Counted from the first letter of the stretch, positions 1 to 8,809 are shown. The stretch: 49,086 nt of DNA from Ligilactobacillus saerimneri DSM 16049 (GCF_000423265.1 NZ_AUHQ01000014.1:1-49086); one strand, 5' to 3'. A program made the numbers and translations. Notes: generated by a model from the sequence alone, not told the origin.

Positions 1-190
<190 letters not shown>

Positions 191-304
191 AAATCTTAAG
201 TCGATTAGACTCGTAAAAATTACTAGCGAATTGACATTCGCAAATGTTTCGCTCTTGCATCTAGCAAGAAGCCCCACACATTTGATTTGTCGAAACTTTG
301 TTCA

Positions 305-317
305 GTTTTCAAAGATC
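305..317 (-). promoter_or_regulatory. rRNA leader boxA-like antitermination element
   Basis: In the leader downstream of P2 the minus strand reads GATCTTTGAAAAC, close to the Gram-positive rRNA boxA core that binds the Nus antitermination complex. The surrounding leader down to 190 holds short inverted repeats likely used for 16S processing. Assigned from motif and position only. Confidence 0.55.
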
Positions 318-355
318 TACTTTATAAAAAGTTGTTTGCTTGAAACAACTCATTC

Positions 356-384
356 ATAATAGCATTTCAAGTTTCATGCGTCAA
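356..384 (-). promoter_or_regulatory. rRNA operon promoter, proximal (P2)
   Basis: On the minus strand TTGACG (384-379) is followed after 17 nt by TATTAT (361-356). Both boxes are close to the sigma-A consensus. Transcription would start near 349, about 160 nt before the 16S 5' end. Confidence 0.85.
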
Positions 385-452
385 GCATAAAATTTAAAAA
401 ATCTCACTGCCGTAAGAAGTGATTTGATAACTCCTTATCAGCAACGAGATTT

Positions 453-481
453 ATAATATCAATTCCTACCCATAGGGTCAA
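453..481 (-). promoter_or_regulatory. rRNA operon promoter, distal (P1)
   Basis: On the minus strand TTGACC (481-476) is followed after exactly 17 nt by TATTAT (458-453). It lies about 97 nt upstream of P2, the tandem arrangement usual for Firmicute rRNA operons. The -35 box includes the TGA stop codon of the upstream S1-domain gene. Confidence 0.75.
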
Positions 482-876
482 GAACTTTTTTCACTTTTTT
501 TATCGATATCCGCCAAAGCTTGCTCAACCCACTCATCAAGGCGGTCTGCAATCGGGGCAAACCCTTCCTCAACATGGCGGTTAGTCCAGTAATGTTTATA
601 CTGGTTGGGCGCAACGTTTGTGTGGTAAAAGTCAAACTTTTTCTCTAAGCACCGCAACGATAAACTGATCTTTTGCGTATACTCATCAATATCAATGATC
701 ATCACCCGAACCCGTTGTCCTACTTGGAGTAAGTCGTAGATATCACTAATATAACCATTGCGACACTCGGAGATGTGAATCAACCCCTGGGTATCATTAT
801 CAAGGGAAACAAATGCTCCATAGGGTTGAATCCCCGTCACTTTGCCCTCAATAACCATCCCAATTCTATATCGCAT
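478..876 (-). CDS. S1 RNA-binding domain protein (YugI/CvfD-like)
   Basis: A 132-residue cytoplasmic protein. Residues about 5-75 form one S1 OB-fold domain: GxVxGIQPYGAFVSL, then GLIHIS, then a VGQxVxVxxxxxD strand. It has the size and layout of the general stress protein 13/YugI/CvfD family, single-S1 proteins that bind RNA or ribosomes and in streptococci act as post-transcriptional regulators. The C-terminal 45 residues are charged and probably flexible. The ATG lies one base after the stop of the cyclophilin gene, and its ribosome site (AAGGATCGGG) lies inside that gene, so the two are probably translationally coupled. The stop codon overlaps the -35 box of the rRNA promoter P1. Confidence 0.85.
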   Translation of the reverse strand: MRYRIGMVIEGKVTGIQPYGAFVSLDNDTQGLIHISECRNGYISDIYDLLQVGQRVRVMIIDIDEYTQKISLSLRCLEKKFDFYHTNVAPNQYKHYWTNRHVEEGFAPIADRLDEWVEQALADIDKKSEKSS

Positions 877-877
877 A

Positions 878-1465
878 TTAATCCCGATCCTTCACCGCAA
901 TCTTTTCGATCACAATATCCCGACCAGGTTTGTCTCCTGGCATCGTTGGTTCTTTAGCGATCTTGTCTACAACTTCCATTCCAGCTACCACTTGACCGAA
1001 AACGGTATGACGGTGATCAAGCCACGGTGTGCCCCCCTTTTGATAAGCAGCTACGATTTCTTCAGGATAATGCGCCCGCTTCATTTCAGCTGCCATTGAA
1101 TCAGGGAGGTTCTTGTTTTGGACGATAAAGAACTGACTTCCATTAGTGTTTGGACCAGCATTGGCCATTGACAATGCTCCGCGGAGGTTAAACAACTGGT
1201 CAGAAAATTCATCTTCAAATTCTTTTTCCCAGATACTGCTACCCCCCATACCGGTTCCGGTTGGGTCTCCCCCTTGAATCATGAAATCATAGATCACCCG
1301 GTGGAAAATTGTCCCATCATAGTAACCATTACGCGCTAAAGTCATGAAGTTTTCAACTGCTTTGGGCGCTAGTTCTGGAAAAAGGACACATGTAATATCC
1401 CCCAGGTTGGTCGTAATTGTTACCTGTGGCGTCGTATCTGTATTTACTGCTAATTGTGGATACAT
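878..1465 (-). CDS. Cyclophilin-type peptidyl-prolyl cis-trans isomerase
   Basis: This protein catalyses cis-trans isomerisation of X-Pro bonds during folding. With the start chosen here it is 195 residues. The cyclophilin signature is clear: NLGDI (20-24), FHRVI (54-58), QGGDPTGTG (64-72), a later NGSQFFI and a C-terminal HTVFGQV. There is no signal peptide, so it should be cytoplasmic. The frame is open to a GTG at 1474 and an ATG at 1471, but AGGAAG at 1479-1474 is spaced 8 nt from the ATG at 1465 and touches the earlier codons, so 1465 is preferred. It is the first gene of a two-gene unit with the S1-domain protein and diverges from the flavin reductase gene. Confidence 0.93.
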   Translation of the reverse strand: MYPQLAVNTDTTPQVTITTNLGDITCVLFPELAPKAVENFMTLARNGYYDGTIFHRVIYDFMIQGGDPTGTGMGGSSIWEKEFEDEFSDQLFNLRGALSMANAGPNTNGSQFFIVQNKNLPDSMAAEMKRAHYPEEIVAAYQKGGTPWLDHRHTVFGQVVAGMEVVDKIAKEPTMPGDKPGRDIVIEKIAVKDRD

Positions 1466-1624
1466 CAACATCACTTCCTAATATTTAGTTTTGGCAATCA
1501 AAAATATTTTAACACGAAACCTACTATGCTACTATTGTTTTCACTTTAGAGCGATACTTTGCTTTTAATTCATGTTCAGTGTATCGTTAGTAATGCTATT
1601 ACTTCATTGTGGAGAAAACGAGAA

Positions 1625-2617
1625 TTGAAAAACTACTATGATATAACTATTATCGGTGGCGGACCGGTGGGCTTGTTCGCTGCGACATACGCTCGGATGC
1701 ACCTTGCCCAAACCCAAGTGATTGAAAGTCTCGATCAGAGTGGTGGGCAAGTCAGTGCCCTTTTCCCTGCTAAAGAAATCTACGATATCCCCGGCTTTAC
1801 CCGTTTGACGGGGCAAGAATTGATTGACAATTTAACCCGCCAGGCCCAACACTATGGACCTGAAATCAAGCTCAATCAAACTGTCCAAGAAATCATCGCG
1901 ACCGACCAGGGGTATGAAGTGGTTACGAACCAAGGTTCCAGCTTTACCAAGACAATCATCGTTGCTACCGGAGCAGGAGCTTTCCAACCCCGTAAACTCC
2001 GTTTACCAGAAGCAGGTCCCCTAGAAGGAACCAAAGTCTTTTATTTTGTTAAGGACCAGACACCTTTTATTGATCAAGACATTGCCATCGCTGGCGGCGG
2101 TGATTCCGCGGTTGATTGGGCCTTGCACTTGGCCGAAGTTGCGCACTCAGTAACCCTGATTCACCGGCGAGATCAGTTTCGGGCACTTGAAAGTTCAGTC
2201 GCAAAATTGGAACCTGCAGGCGTTAAGCTGGCCACTCCTTATACCATCCGTGCTTTGGCTGACCACAATGAAAAATTAAAATTAACTTTAAAAAAGGCTC
2301 GGAGCACTACAAGTGAGGAACTGGTTGTTGATAAACTACTAGTGAACTATGGATTTGTTTCCAACAACAATATGGTCCGCAGCTGGGGGCTTGATACTGA
2401 CAAACGCGGTATCACCGTTGATCGGACGATGATGACTTCACGCCCTAATATCTTTGCCATTGGCGACGCAGCCTCTTATCCTGGCAAGACACCTTTGATT
2501 GCTACTGGCTGGGGCGAAGCACCTATTGCAATCAACGCCGCCCTCAATGCGATCTATCCAGACCGAAACCAAGCTCTCCATAGTACACAACTCATCAAAA
2601 ATTTTGTAAAGGACTAG
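1625..2617 (+). CDS. Ferredoxin/flavodoxin-NADP(+) reductase, thioredoxin-reductase fold
   Basis: A FAD- and NAD(P)H-binding oxidoreductase of about 330 residues. GGGPVG (11-16) is the FAD nucleotide loop, GGGDSAVDW in mid-protein is the NADPH loop, and IGDAASYPGK near the C-terminus is the second FAD motif. The CxxC pair of true thioredoxin reductase is absent, which places it in the YumC-type ferredoxin-NADP reductase family rather than TrxB. I start it at TTG 1625, with GGAG at 1611-1614, because this gives the family length. The frame is open to 1559, but those 22 residues do not look conserved. DedA follows after 6 nt, so the two are probably co-transcribed. A flavodoxin that could be its partner is encoded at 31405. 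Confidence 0.85.
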   Translation: MKNYYDITIIGGGPVGLFAATYARMHLAQTQVIESLDQSGGQVSALFPAKEIYDIPGFTRLTGQELIDNLTRQAQHYGPEIKLNQTVQEIIATDQGYEVVTNQGSSFTKTIIVATGAGAFQPRKLRLPEAGPLEGTKVFYFVKDQTPFIDQDIAIAGGGDSAVDWALHLAEVAHSVTLIHRRDQFRALESSVAKLEPAGVKLATPYTIRALADHNEKLKLTLKKARSTTSEELVVDKLLVNYGFVSNNNMVRSWGLDTDKRGITVDRTMMTSRPNIFAIGDAASYPGKTPLIATGWGEAPIAINAALNAIYPDRNQALHSTQLIKNFVKD

Positions 2618-2623
2618 TGGATC

Positions 2624-3262
2624 ATGAGTTACTTAATTGATTTTATCCTCCACATTGACGAACACTTAATCACGATTGTTAATATGTTTGGCGATTGGAC
2701 ATATTTAATCTTATTCGCCATCATCTTTGTTGAAACTGGGGTAGTCATCATGCCGTTCTTGCCGGGGGATTCCTTGCTCTTTGCGGCAGCTGCGATGGCG
2801 GCCAACCCTAAGTATCACCTTGATATTTGGATCTTTGTGGCTTGCTTCTTCATCGCATCCATGTTGGGAGATTCTTCTAACTATGCGATTGGCCATAAAG
2901 TCGGTCACTCCCTAACTAAGAATTCATTTTTGAGTCGCTTTATCCGCAAAGATGATTTAGTTAAAACTGAACTTTTCTTTGAAAAGCACGGAGGAAAGGC
3001 CATCATCATTGCCCGCTTCATGCCAATCATTCGGACGTTAGTTCCGTTTGTAGCTGCTAGCAGCGGTTTCCCCTACAAAACCTTCCTTCATTACAATCTT
3101 TTAGGGAACGTCCTGTGGGTAATCATCTGTTGTAGCGGGGGTTACTTCTTTGGTAACTTCACGATCGTTAAGGAACACTTCTCCCTAATTATTTTGGGCA
3201 TCATTGTTGTTTCCTTAATTCCAGCAGTGGTTGGTGCGCTCAAGGCGCGCTTGAGTAAATAA
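2624..3262 (+). CDS. DedA family membrane protein
   Basis: A 212-residue integral membrane protein with four to five hydrophobic segments. It carries DedA/SNARE-associated family hallmarks: the ExGVVIMPFLPGDSLLF segment near residues 38-55, GDxxNYxIGHKVG around 85, and FMPIIRTLVPFVAASS around 130. Family members are linked to undecaprenyl-phosphate or phospholipid recycling and membrane-potential homeostasis. The exact substrate here cannot be read from sequence. It lies 6 nt after the flavin reductase and is closed by a hairpin terminator at 3277. Confidence 0.9.
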   Translation: MSYLIDFILHIDEHLITIVNMFGDWTYLILFAIIFVETGVVIMPFLPGDSLLFAAAAMAANPKYHLDIWIFVACFFIASMLGDSSNYAIGHKVGHSLTKNSFLSRFIRKDDLVKTELFFEKHGGKAIIIARFMPIIRTLVPFVAASSGFPYKTFLHYNLLGNVLWVIICCSGGYFFGNFTIVKEHFSLIILGIIVVSLIPAVVGALKARLSK

Positions 3263-3276
3263 TTGATATAAAACAA

Positions 3277-3309
3277 AAGGATCGCGGTTTGAAGCCACGA
3301 TCCTTTTTT
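3277..3309. terminator. Bidirectional rho-independent terminator between dedA and the TIGR01906 gene
   Basis: An 11-position stem with one mismatch (AAGGATCGCGG against CCACGATCCTT) and a 7-nt loop is followed by TTTTTT on the plus strand and flanked by A-rich sequence on the other side. It can serve both converging genes. Confidence 0.85.
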
Positions 3310-3310
3310 C

Positions 3311-3940
3311 TTATTCACGTTGTCGTTGAGTAAATAACACCCAGATTCCCAGCAAGATTCCCCCAATAAAGAGCGCAAAGAATAATCCAAAGCATATAGC
3401 AAAATAATAGCTCGGCAATAAATTAATGATCTGATCTCGTCGTGGATCAAACAGCCAATCCTGATTACGGAACAATAGTTGATGAAAAATGACAAAGAAA
3501 TCATTAAAATCAACTATTGCTAAACTTGCTAAACAAATGCTAATACCAGCAACACCACGCAATACCAGCCGGGCAAGCCACAGCGAGTATGCATCATGAC
3601 TCCACCGCCATACTGGTTTAATGAGCGCTGTTATCCCGATAAAACCAATATACACTCCCCAAACCAGATATTTAACCTCCTTAAAATGAGCCTGCGCTGG
3701 TGCAGATAAAGCCAGGTGACCGCCGATTGTTGTCCGGGTAGGAAAGTTAAGAAATTGCCACACCCGCAAGTACTCTCGGAAAGCTGCTTGGTCATTAAGC
3801 CCCAAGCTTTGGCCCCAGTGATAGTGATGAACCAAACCCCAATATATGGGCAGGCAGTTTACCGTAATAATAATTGCCCCTAGTAATATCCAGCCACTAA
3901 TAACTAGACCACAGATTATTCCCCGCTTTTTACTTGGCAT
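3311..3940 (-). CDS. TIGR01906 family integral membrane protein
   Basis: About 209 residues with four predicted membrane segments (near residues 8-30, 85-105, 125-150 and 180-203). The long loop between the first two holds LNLND-type and FLNFPTR-type motifs found in this uncharacterised lactic acid bacterial family. No biochemical role is known to me. An upstream TTG at 3961 is in frame and overlaps the YutF stop, but ATG 3940 has AAGGATGA about 10 nt upstream and is the better start. It is the last gene of a conserved block with the HAD phosphatase, YutD and a phosphoesterase. Confidence 0.8.
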   Translation of the reverse strand: MPSKKRGIICGLVISGWILLGAIIITVNCLPIYWGLVHHYHWGQSLGLNDQAAFREYLRVWQFLNFPTRTTIGGHLALSAPAQAHFKEVKYLVWGVYIGFIGITALIKPVWRWSHDAYSLWLARLVLRGVAGISICLASLAIVDFNDFFVIFHQLLFRNQDWLFDPRRDQIINLLPSYYFAICFGLFFALFIGGILLGIWVLFTQRQRE

Positions 3941-3953
3941 GATTTGGTCATCC

Positions 3954-4727
3954 TTATTCAATCACCCAATCATCCAGCGTATCCAACTCAATCGTTGGTT
4001 GCTGTGGCTTTTGGGCTACCTGCTCTTTAGTAGAAACCCCGGTATAAACCAACATCGTGTCAATCCCAAAATTGATCCCTGCCGAAATATCCGTCATGTA
4101 GTTATCACCAACCATTACTACTTCGTCTTTGGTTAACCCTAACCGCTTCAATGCTTTTTCCATAATAATGGTCTCAGGTTTGCCAATATAAGTTGCTTTT
4201 TGTTGGGTAGCTCGTTCTACCAAGGCGATGATTGAACCTGCTCCTGGAACTAAGCCCCGTTCATTGGGCAAGTTAGTATCTGCATTGGTTCCGATAAACT
4301 TAGCCCCACGCTTGATTGCTAAAGTAGCTAGTTCAAACTTGTGGTAAGTCACATCATAATCCAAACCTACCACTGCATAATCTGGGGTAGTTTCTTCAAA
4401 CTGAAAACCCTGGTCCAACAAAGCCTGTTTTAGGCCTAATTCACCAATTGCGTATACAGATCGTTTTTTAGGATCCAAGTCAGCCAGATAATCCGCTGTT
4501 GCTAATGCACTAGTATATACCTGGTCAGGGGTAACATGGATATCGAAGTTGTCCCCTAAGTTAGCAACCACCTTTTCTGGTGTCTTGGTACTATTATTAG
4601 TCACAAATAGGATCTGCTTACCTTTCTCTTGAAGTCGTTTAATAAACCGTTGGGCCGCCGGGATCTTTTCTTTTCCCCGATACATCGTCCCATCTAAGTC
4701 AATCATATATCCTTGATAACTCTTCAC
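3954..4727 (-). CDS. yutF: HAD-IIA sugar-phosphatase family hydrolase (YutF/NagD-like, TIGR01457)
   Basis: A 257-residue HAD hydrolase. Motif I is DLDGT, with D10 and D12 as nucleophile and acid/base. Motif II is VTNNST near 42-47. The C2-type cap domain lies in the middle, and GKPE...VGDNYMTDISAG gives motifs III/IV. Relatives dephosphorylate small phosphometabolites, sometimes as damage-control enzymes. The substrate here is unknown. The start is GTG 4727, with GAGG just upstream in the 11-nt gap after yutD. The pair yutD-yutF is a conserved neighbourhood in Bacilli. Confidence 0.9.
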   Translation of the reverse strand: MKSYQGYMIDLDGTMYRGKEKIPAAQRFIKRLQEKGKQILFVTNNSTKTPEKVVANLGDNFDIHVTPDQVYTSALATADYLADLDPKKRSVYAIGELGLKQALLDQGFQFEETTPDYAVVGLDYDVTYHKFELATLAIKRGAKFIGTNADTNLPNERGLVPGAGSIIALVERATQQKATYIGKPETIIMEKALKRLGLTKDEVVMVGDNYMTDISAGINFGIDTMLVYTGVSTKEQVAQKPQQPTIELDTLDDWVIE

Positions 4728-4738
4728 TATCTCTTACC

Positions 4739-5293
4739 TCACTTCTGCCTAATTGTAAAACCACGATTTGTCTTATTATCGCGTGAACGCTTTTTCTTAT
4801 AATTTTTATGCTTAGGGTTCCGCTGCCGTGACCGGTACGTTTTTTCGCCAGTATTATTCCGCTTATCTGTAGAATGATACCCTCTTTTGTTATTACGCCG
4901 GGGGTTGCGCCCTGGTTTGGATTCTCCAAGGTTTTGGAGGATAAAGTACGCACAGCCAAAATTACAGTATTCGTCCAGGTAATCTTGAATATGGTCAATG
5001 TTTTGTCCTGAACTTCCCTGTTTGCTATTGCTGGCATAAAATCCCCGCAACCGTAATTGGTCGTAACCCCAATCACCTAAAATGTAGTCATATTTGGTTA
5101 AAATACTGCTGAATCGTTCTTCCAGTTTTTCAATATTAAACCCTTCACGGTAGTTACTGATTAACCGATACGGATGACCATCAATCGTTAGTTCCGTCGC
5201 ATTTTTCATCTTAATATGACTAGCAAAAGCCTTGATCGTTTCGGCCTTTTTAGCCAATTGTTCCTGACGTCGCTCTTTTTTCTCGCTATTCAC
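4739..5293 (-). CDS. yutD: YutD family protein
   Basis: About 184 residues. The central part (roughly 45-110) has the YutD core: a GYRLxxNYREGFNxExLxxRFSxILxKYDYILGDWGYDQLRLRGFY-like succession, then a DYLxEYCNFGCAYF motif. The last 60 residues are a very basic, Arg/Asn/Lys-rich tail, which hints at nucleic acid binding but proves nothing. Its function is unknown. GTG 5293 is chosen because GGAGGGGAG ends a few nt upstream. An in-frame TTG at 5314 overlaps that ribosome site and is rejected. Confidence 0.85.
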   Translation of the reverse strand: MNSEKKERRQEQLAKKAETIKAFASHIKMKNATELTIDGHPYRLISNYREGFNIEKLEERFSSILTKYDYILGDWGYDQLRLRGFYASNSKQGSSGQNIDHIQDYLDEYCNFGCAYFILQNLGESKPGRNPRRNNKRGYHSTDKRNNTGEKTYRSRQRNPKHKNYKKKRSRDNKTNRGFTIRQK

Positions 5294-5360
5294 TAGCTCC
5301 CCTCCATCAAACAATATACTTCAATTATAAACAGAAATCTTATTTCAATGCTATTTTTCT

Positions 5361-5963
5361 TTATCGGCGCTTTTGATAATCAATTTTCTTTTCTGTCACC
5401 ATCATCACAATATCATCCCGGCTAAAAGGTGTGCCAAAAGGGATGGAACGCTGCAGATAATCTTTCTCAGGGCTATCCACACCAACGTTGATATTTTCTG
5501 CCATGTTGACAGCACGGTTATGAATATGCCCGTGTAAATTGATCCGATTTTTGGCCGGGCCCACGATCATTGGGTAATGGGTCAAAAAGAACTGATACTT
5601 GGCAAATTTAAGACGAATCCCTACTTCATGAAAGGTAAACTTGGGCTTACCATTGACAGTTATATTATGCTTGGCAAGATACTTAAACAGTGTTTGGTTG
5701 TCATGGTTTCCCTTAATAAAGCAGATGTTACCATTGAGGCGCAATAACAAACTTAATAACCGGGCTAATTCCGCTGCCTTAGTACTAATGAGAGCAATAT
5801 CGCCCAAATGATACACCTGATCAGTTGGTGCTACCGTAGCATTCCAGCTATTAACAATTTGCTCATTCATCTCGCCAATAGTCAAGAAATGGCGGTCAGC
5901 AAACCGGGCATTATGCACGATCCCTGGATGAAAGAAATGAGTATCCGCAGTAAAAAAGTCCAT
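5361..5963 (-). CDS. Calcineurin-like metallophosphoesterase
   Basis: About 200 residues. The metallophosphoesterase motifs appear in order: DTHFFH at the N-terminus, HLGDIAL, KGNHD, THYPM and LHGHIHNR at the C-terminus, all metal ligands. The family is broad (small phosphodiesterases), and the substrate is not evident. ATG 5963 has AGGAAGTG at good distance. The frame is open further upstream to a TTG at 5990 without a ribosome site. It precedes yutD on the minus strand and may be the first gene of that unit. Confidence 0.85.
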   Translation of the reverse strand: MDFFTADTHFFHPGIVHNARFADRHFLTIGEMNEQIVNSWNATVAPTDQVYHLGDIALISTKAAELARLLSLLLRLNGNICFIKGNHDNQTLFKYLAKHNITVNGKPKFTFHEVGIRLKFAKYQFFLTHYPMIVGPAKNRINLHGHIHNRAVNMAENINVGVDSPEKDYLQRSIPFGTPFSRDDIVMMVTEKKIDYQKRR

Positions 5964-5998
5964 TTTTTCACTTCCTTGTTTATTTGACAAATAATAAA

Positions 5999-6041
5999 GA
6001 GGTGGGCCACACCAACTAGATTAGTTAGCACTTCCCACCTC
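5999..6041 (-). terminator. Putative terminator of the amino acid permease
   Basis: GAGGTGGG (6041-6034 on minus) pairs with CCCACCTC (6006-5999), with a second small hairpin inside, followed on the minus strand by a weak T-rich run (TCTTTATTATTT). The location just after the permease stop supports the call. Confidence 0.6.
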
Positions 6042-6081
6042 AGATTAAACGACCAGGTTCTCCTATTCCCGGTCAATGATA

Positions 6082-7446
6082 TTAATTATTTTCACGATGA
6101 CGCATCCGGATGGCTACATAAAGGGCAATAAACCAAATGATCGCAGCAATCAGTGCGTATAAGGTGGTCTTTTCCAAGCATAATACTACCGCAATAAAGA
6201 CCAAAAATGCCAATACCAAGTAGTTGGAAAGAGGATACAACGGCATTTTGAACGTTAATTTTTGTTCTGCTTGCGCTGAGAGTGACTTCCGGTACTTGAT
6301 ATGGGCAACAACAATTGCTCCCCAAATGAACAAGAAGCACGTCGTTGCGACACTCGAAACAAAGTTAAATAAGGATGTATTAGGAATGATGAAGTTAGCA
6401 ATAACTGAAATTGCGATTACCATTGCAGAGAAGATCAAGCCGTTAGCTGGGACCTGGGTCCGTGAGAGCGTGCTCATCTTCCGGGCAAATTTTGATTTGC
6501 CATGGTAATTCAAAGAAAATAACATCCGTCCGGTTGTAAACAAGGAACTGTTAGTTGCTGAAGCAGCAGCCGTCAGGACAACAAAGTTGATGATTCCTGC
6601 AGCCATAGTCACCCCAATATTTTCAAACACCTGAACAAAGGGACTGGAAGAAGCAGTAATGTAATTCCATGGATAAATACACATTAATGCCAGCAACGAT
6701 CCAACGTAAAACAAGATTACCCGCGTAGGAATCTCGTTGATTGCCTTAGGAATAACTGTTTCTGGGTCTTCAGCTTCAGAAGCAGTTACCCCAACCATTT
6801 CAATCCCAATGAAACCAAACGTTACCATCTGGAATGAAAGAACGAAGCCTTTCCATCCCTGGGGTAAAAAGCCCCCTTCGCTAAAGAGGTTACTCAAGCT
6901 GGCATGTCCCACTGGTGTTTGGTAGTTGACTGCAACTAAAACGATTCCCGCGATGATGAGCGCAACAATCGCAACAATCTTGATCAAAGCAAACCAAAAC
7001 TCCATCTCCCCGAATAACCCGACCGTGATCAGGTTAATTAACAACAACAACCCGATCAATATCAGCCCGGGTAACCACTGGGGAATATGGGGGAACCAGT
7101 ATTTGATATACATCCCACTCGCCGTAACATCAGCCATAGCGATGGTAATCCAGCACACCCAATAGGTCCAACCGGCAATAATACCGACATCTTTCCCGAG
7201 GTACTTGGCGATAAAATCAATAAACGAATGCGTATCCAGGTCAGAGAGTAGCAACTCCCCCATGGCCCGCATCAGTAAAAAGCAAATCGCACCAGTGATC
7301 AAATACGCTAGGACAATTGCCGGCCCCGCTGAGTGAATCGACTTACCAGACCCTAGGAATAACCCAGTTCCGATCGTGCCCCCCAGCGCAATCAACTGAA
7401 CGTGACGACTTTTCAGACTTCGGGCATATTCTTTTTTCTCGGACAT
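6082..7446 (-). CDS. APC superfamily amino acid permease (AAT type)
   Basis: A 454-residue transporter with 12 hydrophobic segments. The N-terminus has the amino acid permease signature: KSRHVQLIALGGTIGTGLFLGSG near residues 11-34, followed by a GPAIVLAYLITG helix and the MRAMGELLL motif. It imports an amino acid by proton symport in the cytoplasmic membrane. It resembles the CycA/RocE/AnsP/GabP group, but the substrate cannot be decided. ATG 7446 is preceded by GAAGGAG. It stands as its own transcription unit with terminator-like structure at 5999. Confidence 0.88.
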   Translation of the reverse strand: MSEKKEYARSLKSRHVQLIALGGTIGTGLFLGSGKSIHSAGPAIVLAYLITGAICFLLMRAMGELLLSDLDTHSFIDFIAKYLGKDVGIIAGWTYWVCWITIAMADVTASGMYIKYWFPHIPQWLPGLILIGLLLLINLITVGLFGEMEFWFALIKIVAIVALIIAGIVLVAVNYQTPVGHASLSNLFSEGGFLPQGWKGFVLSFQMVTFGFIGIEMVGVTASEAEDPETVIPKAINEIPTRVILFYVGSLLALMCIYPWNYITASSSPFVQVFENIGVTMAAGIINFVVLTAAASATNSSLFTTGRMLFSLNYHGKSKFARKMSTLSRTQVPANGLIFSAMVIAISVIANFIIPNTSLFNFVSSVATTCFLFIWGAIVVAHIKYRKSLSAQAEQKLTFKMPLYPLSNYLVLAFLVFIAVVLCLEKTTLYALIAAIIWFIALYVAIRMRHRENN

Positions 7447-7801
7447 ATCGTAACTCCTTCAATAATGTTTGACACTGTTTCTAATTATTACATAAATGTG
7501 TTTCAAATGTTACATTATTTTTAATTTATAGTAAATTCATCGTTCGCCCTTTAAAAAAACTTTAATAAGTGCACTTCTTTTTCATGAAAAAAGCAACTAA
7601 GCACTCCCCAGGACAAAGTTCGTTTTTATGAGCATAAAATGTGAATAATATGAATACGGACGGAAAAGAATGTTCAACTCATGCGGTCATTCTTTTCCGT
7701 CCGTATTCCTGCTAGCATCTTGGGAAGAAGAAATCCTTCCCAGGCACTATCAATCCTGCGGCAAGTTACCCCCCAGTAACTATACCGCCTAAAAAACCAC
7801 A
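7447..7801. other. Gene-free stretch with nested inverted repeats
   Basis: No coding region is supported. The right half is dense in symmetry: a perfect 21-bp repeat at 7652-7708 (listed separately), TGGGAAG/CTTCCCA with 8 nt between them near 7720-7742, and GCGG...CCGC enclosing AGTTAC/GTAACT near 7757-7790. The left half should contain the permease promoter on the minus strand. Confidence 0.6.
7652..7708. repeat. Perfect 21-bp inverted repeat with 15-nt loop
   Basis: The left arm 7652-7672 and right arm 7688-7708 are exact reverse complements (GAATACGGACGG... on the left). There is no run of T after either arm, so it is not a standard terminator for the methyltransferase that ends at 7802. 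It could be a structured small RNA, a remnant of a small mobile repeat, or a transcript-end stabiliser. Nature undetermined. Confidence 0.85.
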
Positions 7802-8809
7802 CTATTTCACTACAACATTGGCTACCAGAAATACTTCCAATTCATGCACAAACTTAGCAAATTCGTCTTGATTCTTAATCTCAGGGAAGTCTCCCAACAA
7901 AACTTGGCTAGCTTGCTGGGCATCGCCCCCCTGCTTTTGTACTAGCAAAATAGCTTTGCGTGCTTGCGTATTTCCAAATAAGCCTTGAGGTAAATTTAGC
8001 AATGCTTGCAAATATCCGACCTGTTGGATGTACTTCACTAATGGGAGTCCTGCCGGTGTCTGGAATAAACCAGCTGGAACAATAAACACCCCCACACCAC
8101 CGGGCTTGAGCGTATTCAAACTTTGTTCAATCAGTAAGTGGTGCGCAAACGAATGTCCCTCTTGGTTATGAGTTGCAAATTTTTCTGCTTTTTCATCAAT
8201 TGGATAGTACCCAACCGGTAAATCACTGACGACTGCATCGACCGCTGGAACCAATAGTGGATCCAGCCCATCCTGGTGGAACAACTCCACTTTGACTTGC
8301 TGTAACTGGCTACTCAAGCTTGCCAACGTCAACAGCGTGTCATCGTTGTCAACCCCCATTCCCGTTACATCTTGGTCGGGCAGGTGGTTCAACAAGGTAA
8401 ACAATAAATTGCCTGTTCCTACCCCCATATCCAGCAAGCTGAGCTGGTGATGATTACGGAAAATCACTGTTAGGATATTAGCCAGTAACAACCCGATTGT
8501 ATCTGGCGTCATCTGGTGGTTAGGTTGAATTGCTTCTTGCTTATAACCTTTAAGAATCAATAATTGCACTAACAAACGAACATCATCCGCTGCTAAGGTA
8601 GTTAGATCGACTTGGTCATATAGATCCTGTAATTTAGCAACAGTCGCTGGCTTGGGATGCCCATCTTCAACCTGGATCTCCCCTGTCAGGAGGTTGTCCC
8701 CTGTTTCAATCAAGGCATCAAAATAATCGAGGTCCATATCTTCTTGCAGTAAAGCAATTGTTTGCCCTAGGACCTGCAAATTAGGTTCAACTTTGGGATT
8801 AAGTGCCAT
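7802..8809 (-). CDS. Class I SAM-dependent methyltransferase (YtxK-like)
   Basis: A 335-residue protein with a helical N-terminal domain and a DNA-adenine-methylase-like catalytic domain. DMGVGTG (127-133) is the SAM-binding loop, and SDLPVGYYP (195-203) replaces the NPPY catalytic motif. It belongs to the YtxK group that sits directly behind comG operons in Bacilli. No target recognition domain or restriction partner is present, so a restriction-modification role is unlikely. Its actual substrate is unknown. It is separated from comGG by 218 nt that hold a good promoter, so it can be expressed independently of competence. Confidence 0.85.
   Translation of the reverse strand: MALNPKVEPNLQVLGQTIALLQEDMDLDYFDALIETGDNLLTGEIQVEDGHPKPATVAKLQDLYDQVDLTTLAADDVRLLVQLLILKGYKQEAIQPNHQMTPDTIGLLLANILTVIFRNHHQLSLLDMGVGTGNLLFTLLNHLPDQDVTGMGVDNDDTLLTLASLSSQLQQVKVELFHQDGLDPLLVPAVDAVVSDLPVGYYPIDEKAEKFATHNQEGHSFAHHLLIEQSLNTLKPGGVGVFIVPAGLFQTPAGLPLVKYIQQVGYLQALLNLPQGLFGNTQARKAILLVQKQGGDAQQASQVLLGDFPEIKNQDEFAKFVHELEVFLVANVVVK

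Noticed and set aside
1559-1624. Longer N-terminus for the flavin reductase starting at TTG 1559
   Set aside because: The extra 22 residues are not part of the nucleotide-binding fold, and the length from 1625 fits the family with a GGAG at acceptable distance.
7802-8809. The YtxK-like methyltransferase as part of a restriction-modification or defence system
   Set aside because: No specificity subunit, nuclease or other defence gene is next to it, and its place behind comG is the normal one for this housekeeping-type family.
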